Positions 43,459 to 54,700 of a DNA stretch of 64,000 nt are shown here, piece by piece. The stretch covers positions 1 through 64,000 of the forward strand of contig JANQLV010000027.1 in the NCBI GenBank assembly GCA_028280415.1, written 5' to 3'. The notes under the pieces are model-generated. The model was not told the origin of the DNA and ran no database searches. It worked only from the letters and a program-made list of their open reading frames with translations. The DNA comes from Saprospiraceae bacterium (GTDB lineage Bacteria > Bacteroidota > Bacteroidia > Chitinophagales > Saprospiraceae). Made by a program: the position numbers and the translations under genes. Each line of letters begins with the position of its first letter. Within the stretch, counting starts at the first letter, position 1.

Positions 43459-45270
43459 ATGGCTGACCAGTATACCAGTATGAACAATCTGCGCTTTTTA
43501 TTGTACGATGTTCACAAAATCGAAGAGATATTACAAATACCATATTTTAGCGATTACGATAGAGAAAGCATTGATATTCTTCTTGATGCAGCAAAAGATT
43601 TAGCGGATAAAGAGTACTTTCCGTACTCTGTTGAAATGGATGAAGAACCGGTAATCTACGAAGATGGGGAAATCAAGGCGCACCCTCAGTTAGGTACGAT
43701 TATTAAAAAAGCAGCAGAGGCCGGTATCTTTGGTTCTTATTTTTCTTATGAACACGGTGGTATGCAACTTCCGATGATGTTATTTGGAGCGACTAATCAC
43801 ATTTACCATGCAGCGAATAATCATGTTGTTGGTTATATGAATCTTACGACCGGGGCCGCCAATTTGATTGTCACTTTTGGCGCTCAGGAATTAATTGACA
43901 CTTATGTTCCCAGGATGATCGCAGGGAAATGGATGGGAACAATGGCTCTAACCGAACCTCAGGCTGGAAGTTCTTTATCAGATGTAGTAACAACTGCTTA
44001 TCCGCAAGCCGATGGCACTTATAAAATAAAAGGGCAAAAAATATTTATTTCAGGAGGCGATCATCAGTTTGGTGAAAACTTCATTCACCTTACTCTTGCC
44101 CGTATCGAAGGTGCACCCGCAGGAACTAAAGGAATTTCACTTTTTGTCATTCCTAAATTAAAGCCACAGGCTGATGGCAGCCTGATTCCCAACGATGTTA
44201 TCACTGCCGGCGATTTTCAAAAGATGGGACAGAAAGGATACGCTACCGCGCATCTCGTTTTTGGGGAAAATGATAATTGCACCGGCTTCCTGGTCGGACA
44301 AGCTAATCTTGGTTTGAAATATATGTTCCAGATGATGAACGAAGCCAGGATAGATGTTGGACATATTGCGAACTCTATTGCTACGGCAGCTTATTATGCC
44401 TCTCTGCAATACGCCAGGGAAAGACCGCAGGGAAGGCGCTTAAGCAGTGATGGAACAAAGAACGTAAGTGAAGAGCAAACTTTGATCATTAATCATCCGG
44501 ATGTCAGAAGGATGTTATTATTACAAAAAGCGGTGGTGGAAGGCGCTCTAAGCTTATTACTCGAATGTGGAAAATTAGCAGATATAGAAAAAACTTCAGA
44601 AGGTCAGATCAAGGAGGAAGCACATCTTTTAATGGAAATCCTCACTCCGATTGCCAAAACTTATCCATCGGAAATGGGTAGAGTGGCTACGAGTAATGGA
44701 CTGCAAATTTTAGGCGGTTATGGCTTTTGCACGGACTTCCCGCTACAGCAATACTACCGGGATATCCGGATCACTGCTTTATACGAAGGGACCACTGGTA
44801 TTCAGTCGATGGATTTGCTGGGACGCAAAGCAACCATGCACAAGGGTAAGGCACTTCAACTTTTAGTAAAAGAAATCAGTGAGACGATCAGACAAGCTAC
44901 CACCTACGAAAGCTTAAAAAGCTATGCCGAACAGTTATCTGACAAGCTTTTACTTTCACAAAAGGTTTTGAACCATTTGCTAGGTTTTACCAAAACAGGT
45001 GATTTTGAACGATTTCTGGCAGATGCGACCATCTTTATGGAATTTACTAGTACAATTGTCATCGCCTGGCAATGGCTCAAACAGGCAGTGGTAGCTCAGG
45101 AAGCAATTGTGACCGCCAATGATGCTTTTACGTCTGATTTTTATGAAAGCAAATTGCTTTGTATGAAGTTTTATTTTAAATATGAACTCCCTAAAACCAA
45201 GGGGTTAGCTGAAACTTTAATGCATCCGGATACATTAACCGTTTTAAAAGAAAAAGAATTAATTCACTAA
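43459..45270 (+). CDS. Acyl-CoA dehydrogenase, long form
   Basis: A 603-residue flavoprotein with a normal acyl-CoA dehydrogenase core plus a C-terminal extension of the DmdC/FadE type. Motifs: MALTEPQAGSSLSDV (FAD/substrate), GDHQFGENFIHLTLARI, GYGFCTDFPLQQYYRDIRITALYEGTTGIQSMD with the catalytic base Glu443. It oxidises an acyl-CoA to the 2-enoyl-CoA and passes electrons to ETF. An SCP2 protein gene follows after 52 bp, so lipid or acyl-CoA handling is consistent. Confidence 0.93.
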   Translation: MADQYTSMNNLRFLLYDVHKIEEILQIPYFSDYDRESIDILLDAAKDLADKEYFPYSVEMDEEPVIYEDGEIKAHPQLGTIIKKAAEAGIFGSYFSYEHGGMQLPMMLFGATNHIYHAANNHVVGYMNLTTGAANLIVTFGAQELIDTYVPRMIAGKWMGTMALTEPQAGSSLSDVVTTAYPQADGTYKIKGQKIFISGGDHQFGENFIHLTLARIEGAPAGTKGISLFVIPKLKPQADGSLIPNDVITAGDFQKMGQKGYATAHLVFGENDNCTGFLVGQANLGLKYMFQMMNEARIDVGHIANSIATAAYYASLQYARERPQGRRLSSDGTKNVSEEQTLIINHPDVRRMLLLQKAVVEGALSLLLECGKLADIEKTSEGQIKEEAHLLMEILTPIAKTYPSEMGRVATSNGLQILGGYGFCTDFPLQQYYRDIRITALYEGTTGIQSMDLLGRKATMHKGKALQLLVKEISETIRQATTYESLKSYAEQLSDKLLLSQKVLNHLLGFTKTGDFERFLADATIFMEFTSTIVIAWQWLKQAVVAQEAIVTANDAFTSDFYESKLLCMKFYFKYELPKTKGLAETLMHPDTLTVLKEKELIH

Positions 45271-45322
45271 ATTTGAGGATTCATTACATCCCACTTTATT
45301 TTTAAATAAAAAAAATAAGCTA

Positions 45323-45619
45323 ATGAGTGTACAAGAACTCGTATCAAAATTATCAGAACAGGCGGGCAATCTCAGCCCAATCGGATCAACAGTCAAGTTT
45401 AAATTGGATGATCATACTATTTTTGTTGATGGAACCGGCGATAAAAATGTCATTTCAATGGATGATAAGGAGGCTGATTGTATGATTTCCACTACGATGG
45501 ATACTTTTATTGGATTGAAAAACGGAGATATCAACCCTATGATGGCAATGATGACCGGAAAAATCAAGATAAAAGGCGATATGTCTATTGCTATGAAATT
45601 GCAATCATTACTTAGCTAA
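45323..45619 (+). CDS. SCP2 sterol/lipid-binding protein
   Basis: A 98-residue SCP2-domain protein with the usual pattern GSTVKFKLDDHTIFVDGTG, ADCMISTTMDTFIGLKNGD and MAMMTGKIKIKGDMSIAMKLQSLL. SCP2 proteins carry lipids or fatty acyl-CoA. Immediately downstream of the acyl-CoA dehydrogenase, it is probably in the same transcript. Confidence 0.92.
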   Translation: MSVQELVSKLSEQAGNLSPIGSTVKFKLDDHTIFVDGTGDKNVISMDDKEADCMISTTMDTFIGLKNGDINPMMAMMTGKIKIKGDMSIAMKLQSLLS

Positions 45620-45635
45620 GATAAATCGAAATAAA

Positions 45636-45675
45636 CGTGAAGTTGTCAGTTGTTTCAGCCGCTTGCAACTTCATC
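45636..45675 (+). terminator. Possible stem-loop after SCP2 gene
   Basis: Arms GAAGTTG (45639-45645) and CAACTTC (45666-45672) pair over 7 bp. The GTTG motif repeats 7 bp apart in the left arm, so it might be a small relative of the heptad elements. A further ATCGG/CCGAT stem follows. There is no T-run. Confidence 0.3.
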
Positions 45676-45728
45676 GTTCTATATCGGTATACTTGCCGAT
45701 GAGGCTCTCTTAATTTATATTTTTTCCA

Positions 45729-47642
45729 ATGAAAAACTTTCTGCTCTGTATTTGCCTGCTCTGTTCAGGCCCAATTAGTTTATTCGCTCAGTTAAAAGTG
45801 AGCAAGTTGTTTTCTGATAATGCCGTTTTGCAAAGGGATATGGAAATCCCGATCTGGGGTATGGCCCGACCAGAAGCACAAATAAGTATTCAATTTGATC
45901 AATATCAGCAAAACATAGTAGCCGATGCTGCCGGAATGTGGGAAAGTAAACTTCCTGAAATGAAAGCGGGCGGGCCTTTTACCTTAAAGATCAGCAGTGG
46001 AGAAAAAGTATTAAAATTTTCAAATATACTCATTGGGGATGTTTGGCTTTGTTCCGGACAATCAAATATGGAATGGGTTGTTTCCGCTTCCAATAATGCA
46101 GATGAAGAAATTGCAAAGGCGCTTGATGATGGGATTAGACATTTTAAAATTCCGGCCACCTATCACCATTTTCCTCAGGATACTTTGATTGGCGGTAGTT
46201 GGAAAGTTTGTAATAGAAAAACAGTCGGAAACTTTACTGCTGTAGGTTATTATTTTGCCAGAGAAATCCGCAAATACCACGATGTTCCAATCGGCCTGCT
46301 CAATTCTTCCTGGGGAGGCAGCCGCATTGAGCCCTGGATAAGATTGGAAAAATTAGGCTATAAAAATGCCCGGGAAAGCGCGGATTTTCTACAAGCTTAT
46401 ATCGATTCTGTAGAACAAAAAACGATTGCTGAATTAAAAAAAATAATTGAAATACTTCCGGAAGAAGACCAGGGTATGAAGGAAGAATTTGCGTTGTGGG
46501 CCTCCGAAAATTATAACCACCAGGCCTGGAAAACTATGGAATTGCCGGGAACCTGGGAGTCCAAAGGTTATAAAAACCTGGACGGTATCGTCTGGTTTCG
46601 CAAAGAGATTTATTTAACTAAAGAAGAAGCCAATTCGGCCATCCTGCTCCGTCTTGGAGCAATTGACGATGCGGATATCACCTATCTTAACGGCACACAA
46701 ATCGGAGCTACTAATGCTTATAATGTAGACCGGAATTATAAGGTCGCTGCCGATATTTTAAAAGAAGGTTCAAATATTCTTACAGTGCGTGTTACGGACA
46801 ATGGCTGGGGCGGAGGCTTCACCGGAACCTGTAATAATTTTTATTATAAAACTTCTAAAAAACAATCTTCACTTTGCGGTGAATGGTATTTTAATATTGG
46901 AAAAGTATCCCTGAATAATGTCATCATGCCGAATCAGTTCCCTACCCTTTTATACAATCAAATGATTAATCCGGTGGTCGGTTATCCAATCAAAGGAGCA
47001 CTCTGGTATCAAGGCGAATCAAATGCTTCGAAAAAAGATGCCAAGCCATATCAGCAACTATTTTCCACTATGATTCAAGACTGGCGACAGCTCTGGGGAT
47101 ATGGTGATTTCCCTTTTCTCTGGGTGCAATTAGCCGGTTGGAAAGCAGGCAAAAACGATGATTGGCCCACTTTGAGAGCCTCGCAAAATCAAACACTGAA
47201 TATTCCAAATACTGCTCAGGCGGTGACGATTGATATAGGTGATCGCGATGATATCCATCCGAGAAACAAACAAGATGTTGGTTTGAGACTCGCCCTAGCT
47301 GCCCGCAACCTGGCCTACGGTGAAGACCTCATCTACGCCGGGCCCGTCTATCGAAATATGGAAATAGAGCAGAACAGGATTCGTCTGCATTTCGAACTAA
47401 ATGGAAGTACTTTAAAACTGGATCATCCAGATATGGCTGCTTTTGAAATCGCCGGAGCAGATAAAAAATTCTACCCTGCCAAGGTGAAAATTGATGCTAA
47501 TGGCCAAACTATGGTAGTCTGGAACGAACAGATCAAAAACCCTGTAGCGGTCAGATATGCCTGGGCAGATTATCCCGAAGGTTCAAAACTATACAATCAG
47601 GAAGATATTCCCGCATCTCCATTTAGGACAGACAACTGGTAA
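45729..47642 (+). CDS. Secreted sialate O-acetylesterase (SASA family)
   Basis: A 637-residue protein with a signal peptide (1-20). It has the SASA/CE20-type signature GQSNMEWVV with the nucleophile Ser112, an inserted beta domain around 270-380 of jelly-roll type, WYQGESNAS, and DRDDIHPRNKQDVG near 510-525 with the catalytic Asp/His. Family members remove O-acetyl groups from sialic acids or xylan side chains outside the cytoplasm. The inserted jelly-roll domain (LPGTWESKGYKNLDGIVWFR) is a beta-galactosidase-type sugar-binding fold common in these long forms. Confidence 0.93.
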   Translation: MKNFLLCICLLCSGPISLFAQLKVSKLFSDNAVLQRDMEIPIWGMARPEAQISIQFDQYQQNIVADAAGMWESKLPEMKAGGPFTLKISSGEKVLKFSNILIGDVWLCSGQSNMEWVVSASNNADEEIAKALDDGIRHFKIPATYHHFPQDTLIGGSWKVCNRKTVGNFTAVGYYFAREIRKYHDVPIGLLNSSWGGSRIEPWIRLEKLGYKNARESADFLQAYIDSVEQKTIAELKKIIEILPEEDQGMKEEFALWASENYNHQAWKTMELPGTWESKGYKNLDGIVWFRKEIYLTKEEANSAILLRLGAIDDADITYLNGTQIGATNAYNVDRNYKVAADILKEGSNILTVRVTDNGWGGGFTGTCNNFYYKTSKKQSSLCGEWYFNIGKVSLNNVIMPNQFPTLLYNQMINPVVGYPIKGALWYQGESNASKKDAKPYQQLFSTMIQDWRQLWGYGDFPFLWVQLAGWKAGKNDDWPTLRASQNQTLNIPNTAQAVTIDIGDRDDIHPRNKQDVGLRLALAARNLAYGEDLIYAGPVYRNMEIEQNRIRLHFELNGSTLKLDHPDMAAFEIAGADKKFYPAKVKIDANGQTMVVWNEQIKNPVAVRYAWADYPEGSKLYNQEDIPASPFRTDNW

Positions 47643-47643
47643 T

Positions 47644-48291
47644 TTAATTGCTCAGCAAACCCTGAAACTTCAAATTCAATCCAACGATGCTATTGTCGAG
47701 ATTGGTAACGACTTGATTGATTACAGGAGCATTGTCATCTTCGATATTATCAAAAGATTTGGCAAAGGTAAGTTCTGGGCTTACCGAAAAGCGAGAAAAA
47801 TCCTTTCTAAATCCAAGTCCCAACCTGGCAGACCAATAGGCATCTTTAACACTCAGTTCCGCATCGGGCATTTCATTATCCGTTGCAATATTTGCATTGT
47901 ATTCAACCCCTCCGATCAGATAAAGTGAATTTGCTCCCGTTAACAATTCGAGATGTAAATCCACCGGTATCCGGATGCGAACCTCATCCGTTTTTTGATC
48001 TATTTGCTCATCATTGCCAAAATTTACTCCAAATTCTGTACTGGAAAATGCCAATAAGGCCTGAGGAGATATTTTTACGCGACTTGCAATATTTATTAAA
48101 CTGTGAATACCAACGTGAAAACCAGTTGTACTATTCGTAGTTAGTTCTTCTATTTCAGCACTCAGGGAAAGGTCTTTTTCCAATTCCAAACTATTGAAGT
48201 TTACGCCCAAATTGAAACCAAAAGCAATGTCTTGCGAAACCCCAAGAAAAGGCATGAGAATAAATGACAGAATAATAGTCCTTGTTTTCAT
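47644..48291 (-). CDS. Outer-membrane beta-barrel protein
   Basis: A 215-residue protein with a signal peptide (about 1-19) and an alternating pattern of amphipathic strands: DIAFGFNLGVNFNSL, STTGFHVGIHSLI, RIRIPVDLHLEL, SLYLIGGVEYNA, SARLGLGFRKDFS and NSIVGLNLKFQGLL. These read as an eight-stranded PorT-like/OmpA-like barrel ending in a hydrophobic strand. It converges on the SASA gene, with a one-base gap between the two stops. Function unknown; likely structural or porin. Confidence 0.8.
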   Translation of the reverse strand: MKTRTIILSFILMPFLGVSQDIAFGFNLGVNFNSLELEKDLSLSAEIEELTTNSTTGFHVGIHSLINIASRVKISPQALLAFSSTEFGVNFGNDEQIDQKTDEVRIRIPVDLHLELLTGANSLYLIGGVEYNANIATDNEMPDAELSVKDAYWSARLGLGFRKDFSRFSVSPELTFAKSFDNIEDDNAPVINQVVTNLDNSIVGLNLKFQGLLSN

Positions 48292-48745
48292 AATCAGCTG
48301 AGTTTGTTTTTAAACCAAACGAGTAATGTTTAAAGTATATTTTAAATAAAAAAGAAGGCTGCTGGCTGATATTAACCCTTTCAAGCCACAATTTTCATTT
48401 TTCATGATAAATTATGTAATAATAAAAAATACAGATTAATTATGCGCCTTTCTCCACAGTTAATGAATGACTGTAAAATAAAAAGCATAAAAAACTAAAG
48501 ATCAATACTTTATAAAGCAATGATAAAAATAATAGAAAAATCTGGCTGTTTTTTAGGAAATAGATGTTAACTTTAGAAAAATTTCCAAGTTTTGTTTCCC
48601 GCCTATCAGAAGTAATTTAACAGCTTTTGACATTCATTTTAGTTATATTTGTTAAGGGTTAAAGAATGCGTGATTGGATAAAATTGAAACAGTCAGCAAT
48701 TTTCCAATCCTTAACTTACGATTTTTAGTCAAAATTTTATCCATC
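48292..48745. other. Intergenic region before the giant adhesin gene
   Basis: 454 bp, AT-rich, divergent from the barrel gene. It holds the promoter candidate at 48644-48651. The adhesin frame is also open from a TTG at 48674. No other gene is visible. Confidence 0.5.
48644..48651 (+). promoter_or_regulatory. -7 box for giant adhesin gene
   Basis: TATATTTG fits TAnnTTTG. A TTTTG at 48625-48629 may be the -33 box although the spacer (14 bp) is short. RNA would start near 48658, giving a leader of about 88 bases before the ATG at 48746. Confidence 0.45.
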
Positions 48746-51700
48746 ATGAGAGAGAGGCTTACTCTTAGGAGTGCCTACCTGTATACATTATTTTTTCAGG
48801 TAAGTCCTAAATCGGTTCTGACTCCCCTGTTTCTTTTGAGCTTCCATTTGGCTTTTAGTCAACCTGCCAATGATGATTGTGGTAATGCAAGCAATTTGCC
48901 TACTGATGGTTCTTGTCAAACTTTTAATAATACGGATGCTACTCATGATATTGGAAACGGAACTTGCGTAAACGGAACGAATAATGTCTGGTTTTCCTTT
49001 ATTGCTCAGGGACCAGACTATGATGTAAGCCTCAATGCCCCTAACTCTGCTTTTAAACCGGAAGTAACTTTAATAGAATTTGATCCGACTCCTTGCGATT
49101 TCGCTTCTGCAAATCAATTGGATTGTGGCCAAAATATTTCGGGTTCGGGATTGACTGCAGGGCAAAGCTATTATTTAGCCCTTACTTCCGGGATTGATGA
49201 CTTTGGAGAATTTGAAATATGCCTGGATAATCCTGTTCCCAACCCTGCTCCGGCCAATGATGATCCATGTAATGCCAGCCCTGTAATACCCAATGGTTCC
49301 TGTACCTCCGGAACAACAATTTCGGCTACTCCTGATTGGGAAAACCCGTCTTGTCCTAATGTTACTGATAATACCGTATGGTATAGTACGACCCTTTCCG
49401 CTGGCAATAATTCGCTTAATATAAATCTGCAAACCTCCTCTCTTTCTGGAACAATTTCAATAAATGTGATCAGCTTTTCTCCGGATTGCAATGGTTCTGC
49501 TAATATTGTTGCCGGAGGCGCTTATTGCGGATCGGTCAGCTCCGCCAACCTTGATGTTTCTGGTCTGATGGCCGGTTTTACCTATTATGTACAAATAGCT
49601 TCTACTACTATGGGAGAAGGTGATTTTGATCTTTGCCTGACCGAATCGGGCCCACCTCCCGGTTGTGCGGAAAACGACCTTTGTACAGATGCAGAAACCA
49701 TTAATGTAAGTTCCGGCAGTCAAAATTGTATTAGCGGTTGCAATACTGCAGCCTTGCAAGGTCCTATATTCAGTCCATCAGGAAGTTGTTTTGATTTCCC
49801 AAATGAAACAGTGTGGTACGCTTATACACCACTGTCGGGTACAGGGATTATCACAGTCAATGTAAGCAGTGGAGATTTGAACCAACCTCAGGTTGCCATT
49901 TTTATTTCGGACTGCATTCTTTACACACCAATAGATTGTAATATCGGAAATGCAGGGTCTGTTACCTTGAATAATGTATCCGTCACTCCAGGTACGACTT
50001 ACTTCATAGCTGTTTCAGATGGAGCGGGTGCAGAGGGGGAATTTGAAATTTGTATAGAAGCTCTCGAACAAGGTAGCAATTGTAATACAGATAGTGAGGT
50101 TACCGTAATGAACACTTCGCTTGATTCGCCTTTATCGGGGCCTTTCCAACCTGGTGAGCAAGTAGAGATTTGTCTGAATGTCAATAATTTCAATTCAGGG
50201 CAAAACACCAATGGATGTCAATGGTTTCATGGACTAGTTCCTGAGTTTGGAGATTGCTGGGATCCAATATCCTTTTCAGCAAATGGAATGCCTGCCAATA
50301 TAACCGTTCCTCTTACTGCGGCTGGTAATACTTCCAATTGGGTTTGGTTTGAAAATGGTGCAGTAACTTATAATGATATTAATCCGGGTTATTTACCTCC
50401 CGGTACTCCGGTTGGAGCGGGCTGGTTTGCTGTCGGTGTTCCTGGCAATGATCCGGATTGTACGGATTACAATGATCCAAATTGCACATTTGGAGATGGT
50501 TCCGCTTGTGATGATAATAATGGGCTTTCCTGGCAAGTATGTTTCATGCTGACTGCCAGACAGTATCCAGTTTGCGAACAAGCACCAACATTTTCAGATT
50601 GTACTATTTCATTTCGAACTTATGGAGATGGAGAAACCGGAGGCTGGGATAGCCAGGGATGCGAAGCGGACCTTCCCTGGTTTAATAATCTATCCCTAAA
50701 TTGCTGCGCTGGTCCGCTTATTGATCCTCTTCCTCCACAAACTATCTGTTCGGGTGATCAAACCAGTATCATTCTGACCAGTGATCAAGATCCCAATGTC
50801 AGTTATACCTGGGAAGTGCTCCCCACTCCCGTTTCAGGGGCAGGGGATTGTAATAGTGGTTGCAGCAATACAATTGCCCAGATATTGACGAATAATACGC
50901 CGGATGCACAAGTCGTAACATATGTAGTAAGTCCAAGCAGCAATGAAGGTTGTATAGGTTTTCCTATGAATATCAGTGTTACCGTTTTACCGGAAATTGA
51001 TATTACGATTCCTCCGGTTCCACCAGTGTGTGCAGGTTCCTGTATCACACTAAATCCAACTATTACAGGCGGAGCTCCACCCTATACCTATATATGGGAT
51101 AATGGAGCAGTGGGTAATAATCCGGAAGTCTGCCCTACTCTTTCAACAACTTATAATTTAACCATTACTGATGCCAGCCAATGTAGTGCTATCGGGCAAA
51201 TTACGGTACAAGCCAATAGTAACCTGGAAGTTGAACTAAGCGCTGATCCGGGTACTCGAATTTGTAACAATGATTCGGACTTTCCAATTACGCTCAATGC
51301 CTCAGTACTAGCCGGAGGTAGTGGAAATTACTCCTATAACTGGTCACCAGTTGCCGGAACTGGAAGTAGCCAACCCGTTTTTGATTCGGATACTTATTGT
51401 GTAACCGTTACGGATTTAAGTACTCAATGTACTGGTACAGCCTGTCTGGATATAATTGTAGATATTGCTCCAACCGTACTGATTATCGATCCAGGATCAT
51501 TGGGTATCTGTTTGAACAGTTTCCAATTACAGGGCATCCCTAATGATGATAGTGGAGTCTGGGGCGGTGTAGCTGATCCTTTTGGAAACGTTTACCCCGC
51601 TATTCTGGGAGAAGGAACACATGAAGTAACTTATACCTATACTGATCCTAATACCTTGTGCTCCAGTACTGCAAATTTAGACATTAATGTAATCGGTGCT

Positions 51701-54700
51701 CCAGACATTGACAGTATCGGTGATTTTAATGTTTGTAATGAACTTATTTTACCTATAATTACAGGAACAAACCTTACAGGTAATCAAGCCTACTATACTG
51801 GAAGCGGCGGTACGGGAATGATAATTAATGAAGGCTCAGTAATCAATACAAACACCACTTTATATCTATACGATAATGATGGAAACTGTTCGGATGAAGA
51901 AATAATAAATATTTCTATTACAGCTCAACCTGAAATAAATGATCAGCCAAATATCGAAGCATGTAATTTTTACACCCTACCTGATATTAGTGGTACAAAT
52001 TTAAGTGGAAATCAGGCTTACTATACTGAAACTGGAGGTACAGGAACAAGCTATCAAGCCGGAGATATAATTAATACCAGTACCGATCTTTATATTTATG
52101 ATAATAATAATGCTTGTTTTGACGAAGTTCTTTTTTCTGTAGAAATTTTCATTCAACCCGATCTTGATGAAATAGCAAATGTTACTGCTTGTGAATCCTA
52201 TACCTTACTTCCCATTACCGGAAATAATTTAAGTGGCAACGAAAGCTATTATTCCGGCCCAAATGGTACAGGGTCGACTTTCAATATTGGGGATCAAATT
52301 ACCAGTACTACTACTATTTATGTTTATGATAATGCCGGAACAGTTTCCTGTGAGGATGAAGAATCTTTTACAATAAGCATTATTAATGCCCCTTCAATTC
52401 ATCCGATACAAGATGTTGAAGTTTGTGAAAGCTATACCCTACCAGCAATTGAAGGCGAGCATCTAAGCGGAAATGAAGCATATTTTACCGGACCGAATGG
52501 TACCGGGATCATGTATTTAGCCGGAGATCAGATAAATACTAGCATAAGTCTTTATGCTTATGATGATACAGGCATTTCTGATTGCAGTACAGAAGTGTCT
52601 TTTTCCATCACAATTGTACCGCAACCAGTTGCAGCTTTTAGCTTCGATGACTTAATTTGCTCCACAGGTTTTTCAACAATTTCTTTTAGCGGAAGTGCAG
52701 GCAACAATGCAATATACAACTGGAATTTTGGAGGAGGAACAATCCTTTCGGGCTCCGGAGCGGGTCCTTACCAAATTCAGTGGAATAGTGCCGGAGATTA
52801 TACGATCACTCTGACCGCAGAAGAAAATGCTTGTGTTTCCAATTTATTTACTGAGACCATTAGCGTCATTGCCCCCTTGGCTGCTCCTGTGATTAATTGT
52901 GATCCAAGCAGTACCTCGATCAGTTTTACCTGGGAAGACGTGCCCGGAGCTACTGGATATAATGTAGAGGTTATAAATGGCCCAAGCGGTTCAATGCTTG
53001 GAAATAACGAATATGAAATCACGGGACTTAACCTGAATGCAGAGGTAGAAATCTCTGTGGAAGCAATTGGTCCTCAGCCTTGTGGAAGCAGTTTTTCTAA
53101 TTTGACCTGTCAAACTACAGACTGTCCCCCACTTGTTATTTTCATTGAAGAAGTCAATGATATATGCCTTGATCAAACAATTACTCCTGTCAATTTGGTA
53201 GCGACCATTAGCAATACTAATAATACCGGCGTTGGCATCTGGGAAGGACCGGGAATAACAGATGCTCAAAATGGAGTTTTTGATCCGGCTCAGGGGCTGA
53301 TTGGTACTAATCCTATCACCTATACCTATCAGGAGGCCTCCTGTGTTTACACCGAAAGTATAAGTATTAACGTCTACCAACAACCAAGCGCTACTTTTGA
53401 AATTGACTTACCAATATGCCAAGGCGATACAGCTGTAATTTCTTACACCGGTAATGCCAGTGCCAATGCCCTTTATAATTGGGATTTTGGTACTGGAAAT
53501 ATTATTTCAGGAAATGGACAAGGACCTTATTTAGTAAACTGGCCGAATGGTGATAATCAAAACATCAGTTTATTGGTAATAGAAAACTCTTGTTCTTCCG
53601 AACTTGAAACACAGAATTTTGATATAGAACAAGCACTTTCTGCTCCGGTAATTGATTGTAACACTACTACAGAATCTATTGAATTCACCTGGGCAGAAAT
53701 ACCGGGAGCTACTGATTATGAAGTTGTTTTAATCAGTGGTCCTGCCGGAATCCAAGATAATAATTCTTACCTGGTCAATGGACTTAATCCAAACGATTCA
53801 GTCACAATAGTAGTGACAGCGCTTAATAGTGGAATATGTGGAAATACCAGTACAATGGCAAGTTGTTCAGCTAGTAACTGCCCGGTAGCGATTATTGAAT
53901 TATCAGCTTCAGAAAATATAGTTTGTCTCAATGGTAATCAAAACCTTATCAACCTCTCCGCCAGTGTAAGTGGTACAAATGGTAATGGAACCGGTTTTTG
54001 GACCGGACCGGGAGTAGTCGATCCAATAAACGGTTTTTTTGATCCAAATGATCCATCAGCTCAAGCTGGAATCAATACTTTAATCTACTCTTACACCGAG
54101 CAGAACTGTAATTATTCGGAAAGTATTGACATAGAATTAGTTGCCCCGCCAACTGCCTTATTCGAAGTGCAAAGCCCGATTTGCCTCGATCAAACCTGTA
54201 CCATTAATTATTCAGGCACTCAACCTAATAATGCAGAATTTCAATGGGATTTTGCGGGAGGCACAATTATTTCAGGTTCCGGAGCCGGGCCTTATGAAAT
54301 TGCTTTTGCTAATAGTGGTACTTTTGATGTATCTCTTAGAGTTCTGGATGAACATGGTTGCTTAAGTCCGGATTTTTTCCAAAATGTAGAAGTGAGTCCA
54401 CCGCTGCAAAGTCCGGTAATTAATTGTAATACCACGCCTAACTCTATAGAGTTTACCTGGGATCCCGTTGATGGGGCTACAGATTATGAAGTGGAAGTAC
54501 TTTCCGGAGAAACCGGTATTTTAAACGGCACAAGTTATTTATTTGAAAACCTTAATCCGAATCAGACTATTGAAATAGAGGTAACTGCTCTTAGCAATGG
54601 TGTGTGCTCCAATACCAGTACAATTCAGGCATGTCAGGCCATACCCTGTCCACCGATTATCTTATTTATCGAACCCACACCGGATATTTGTTTGACTTCA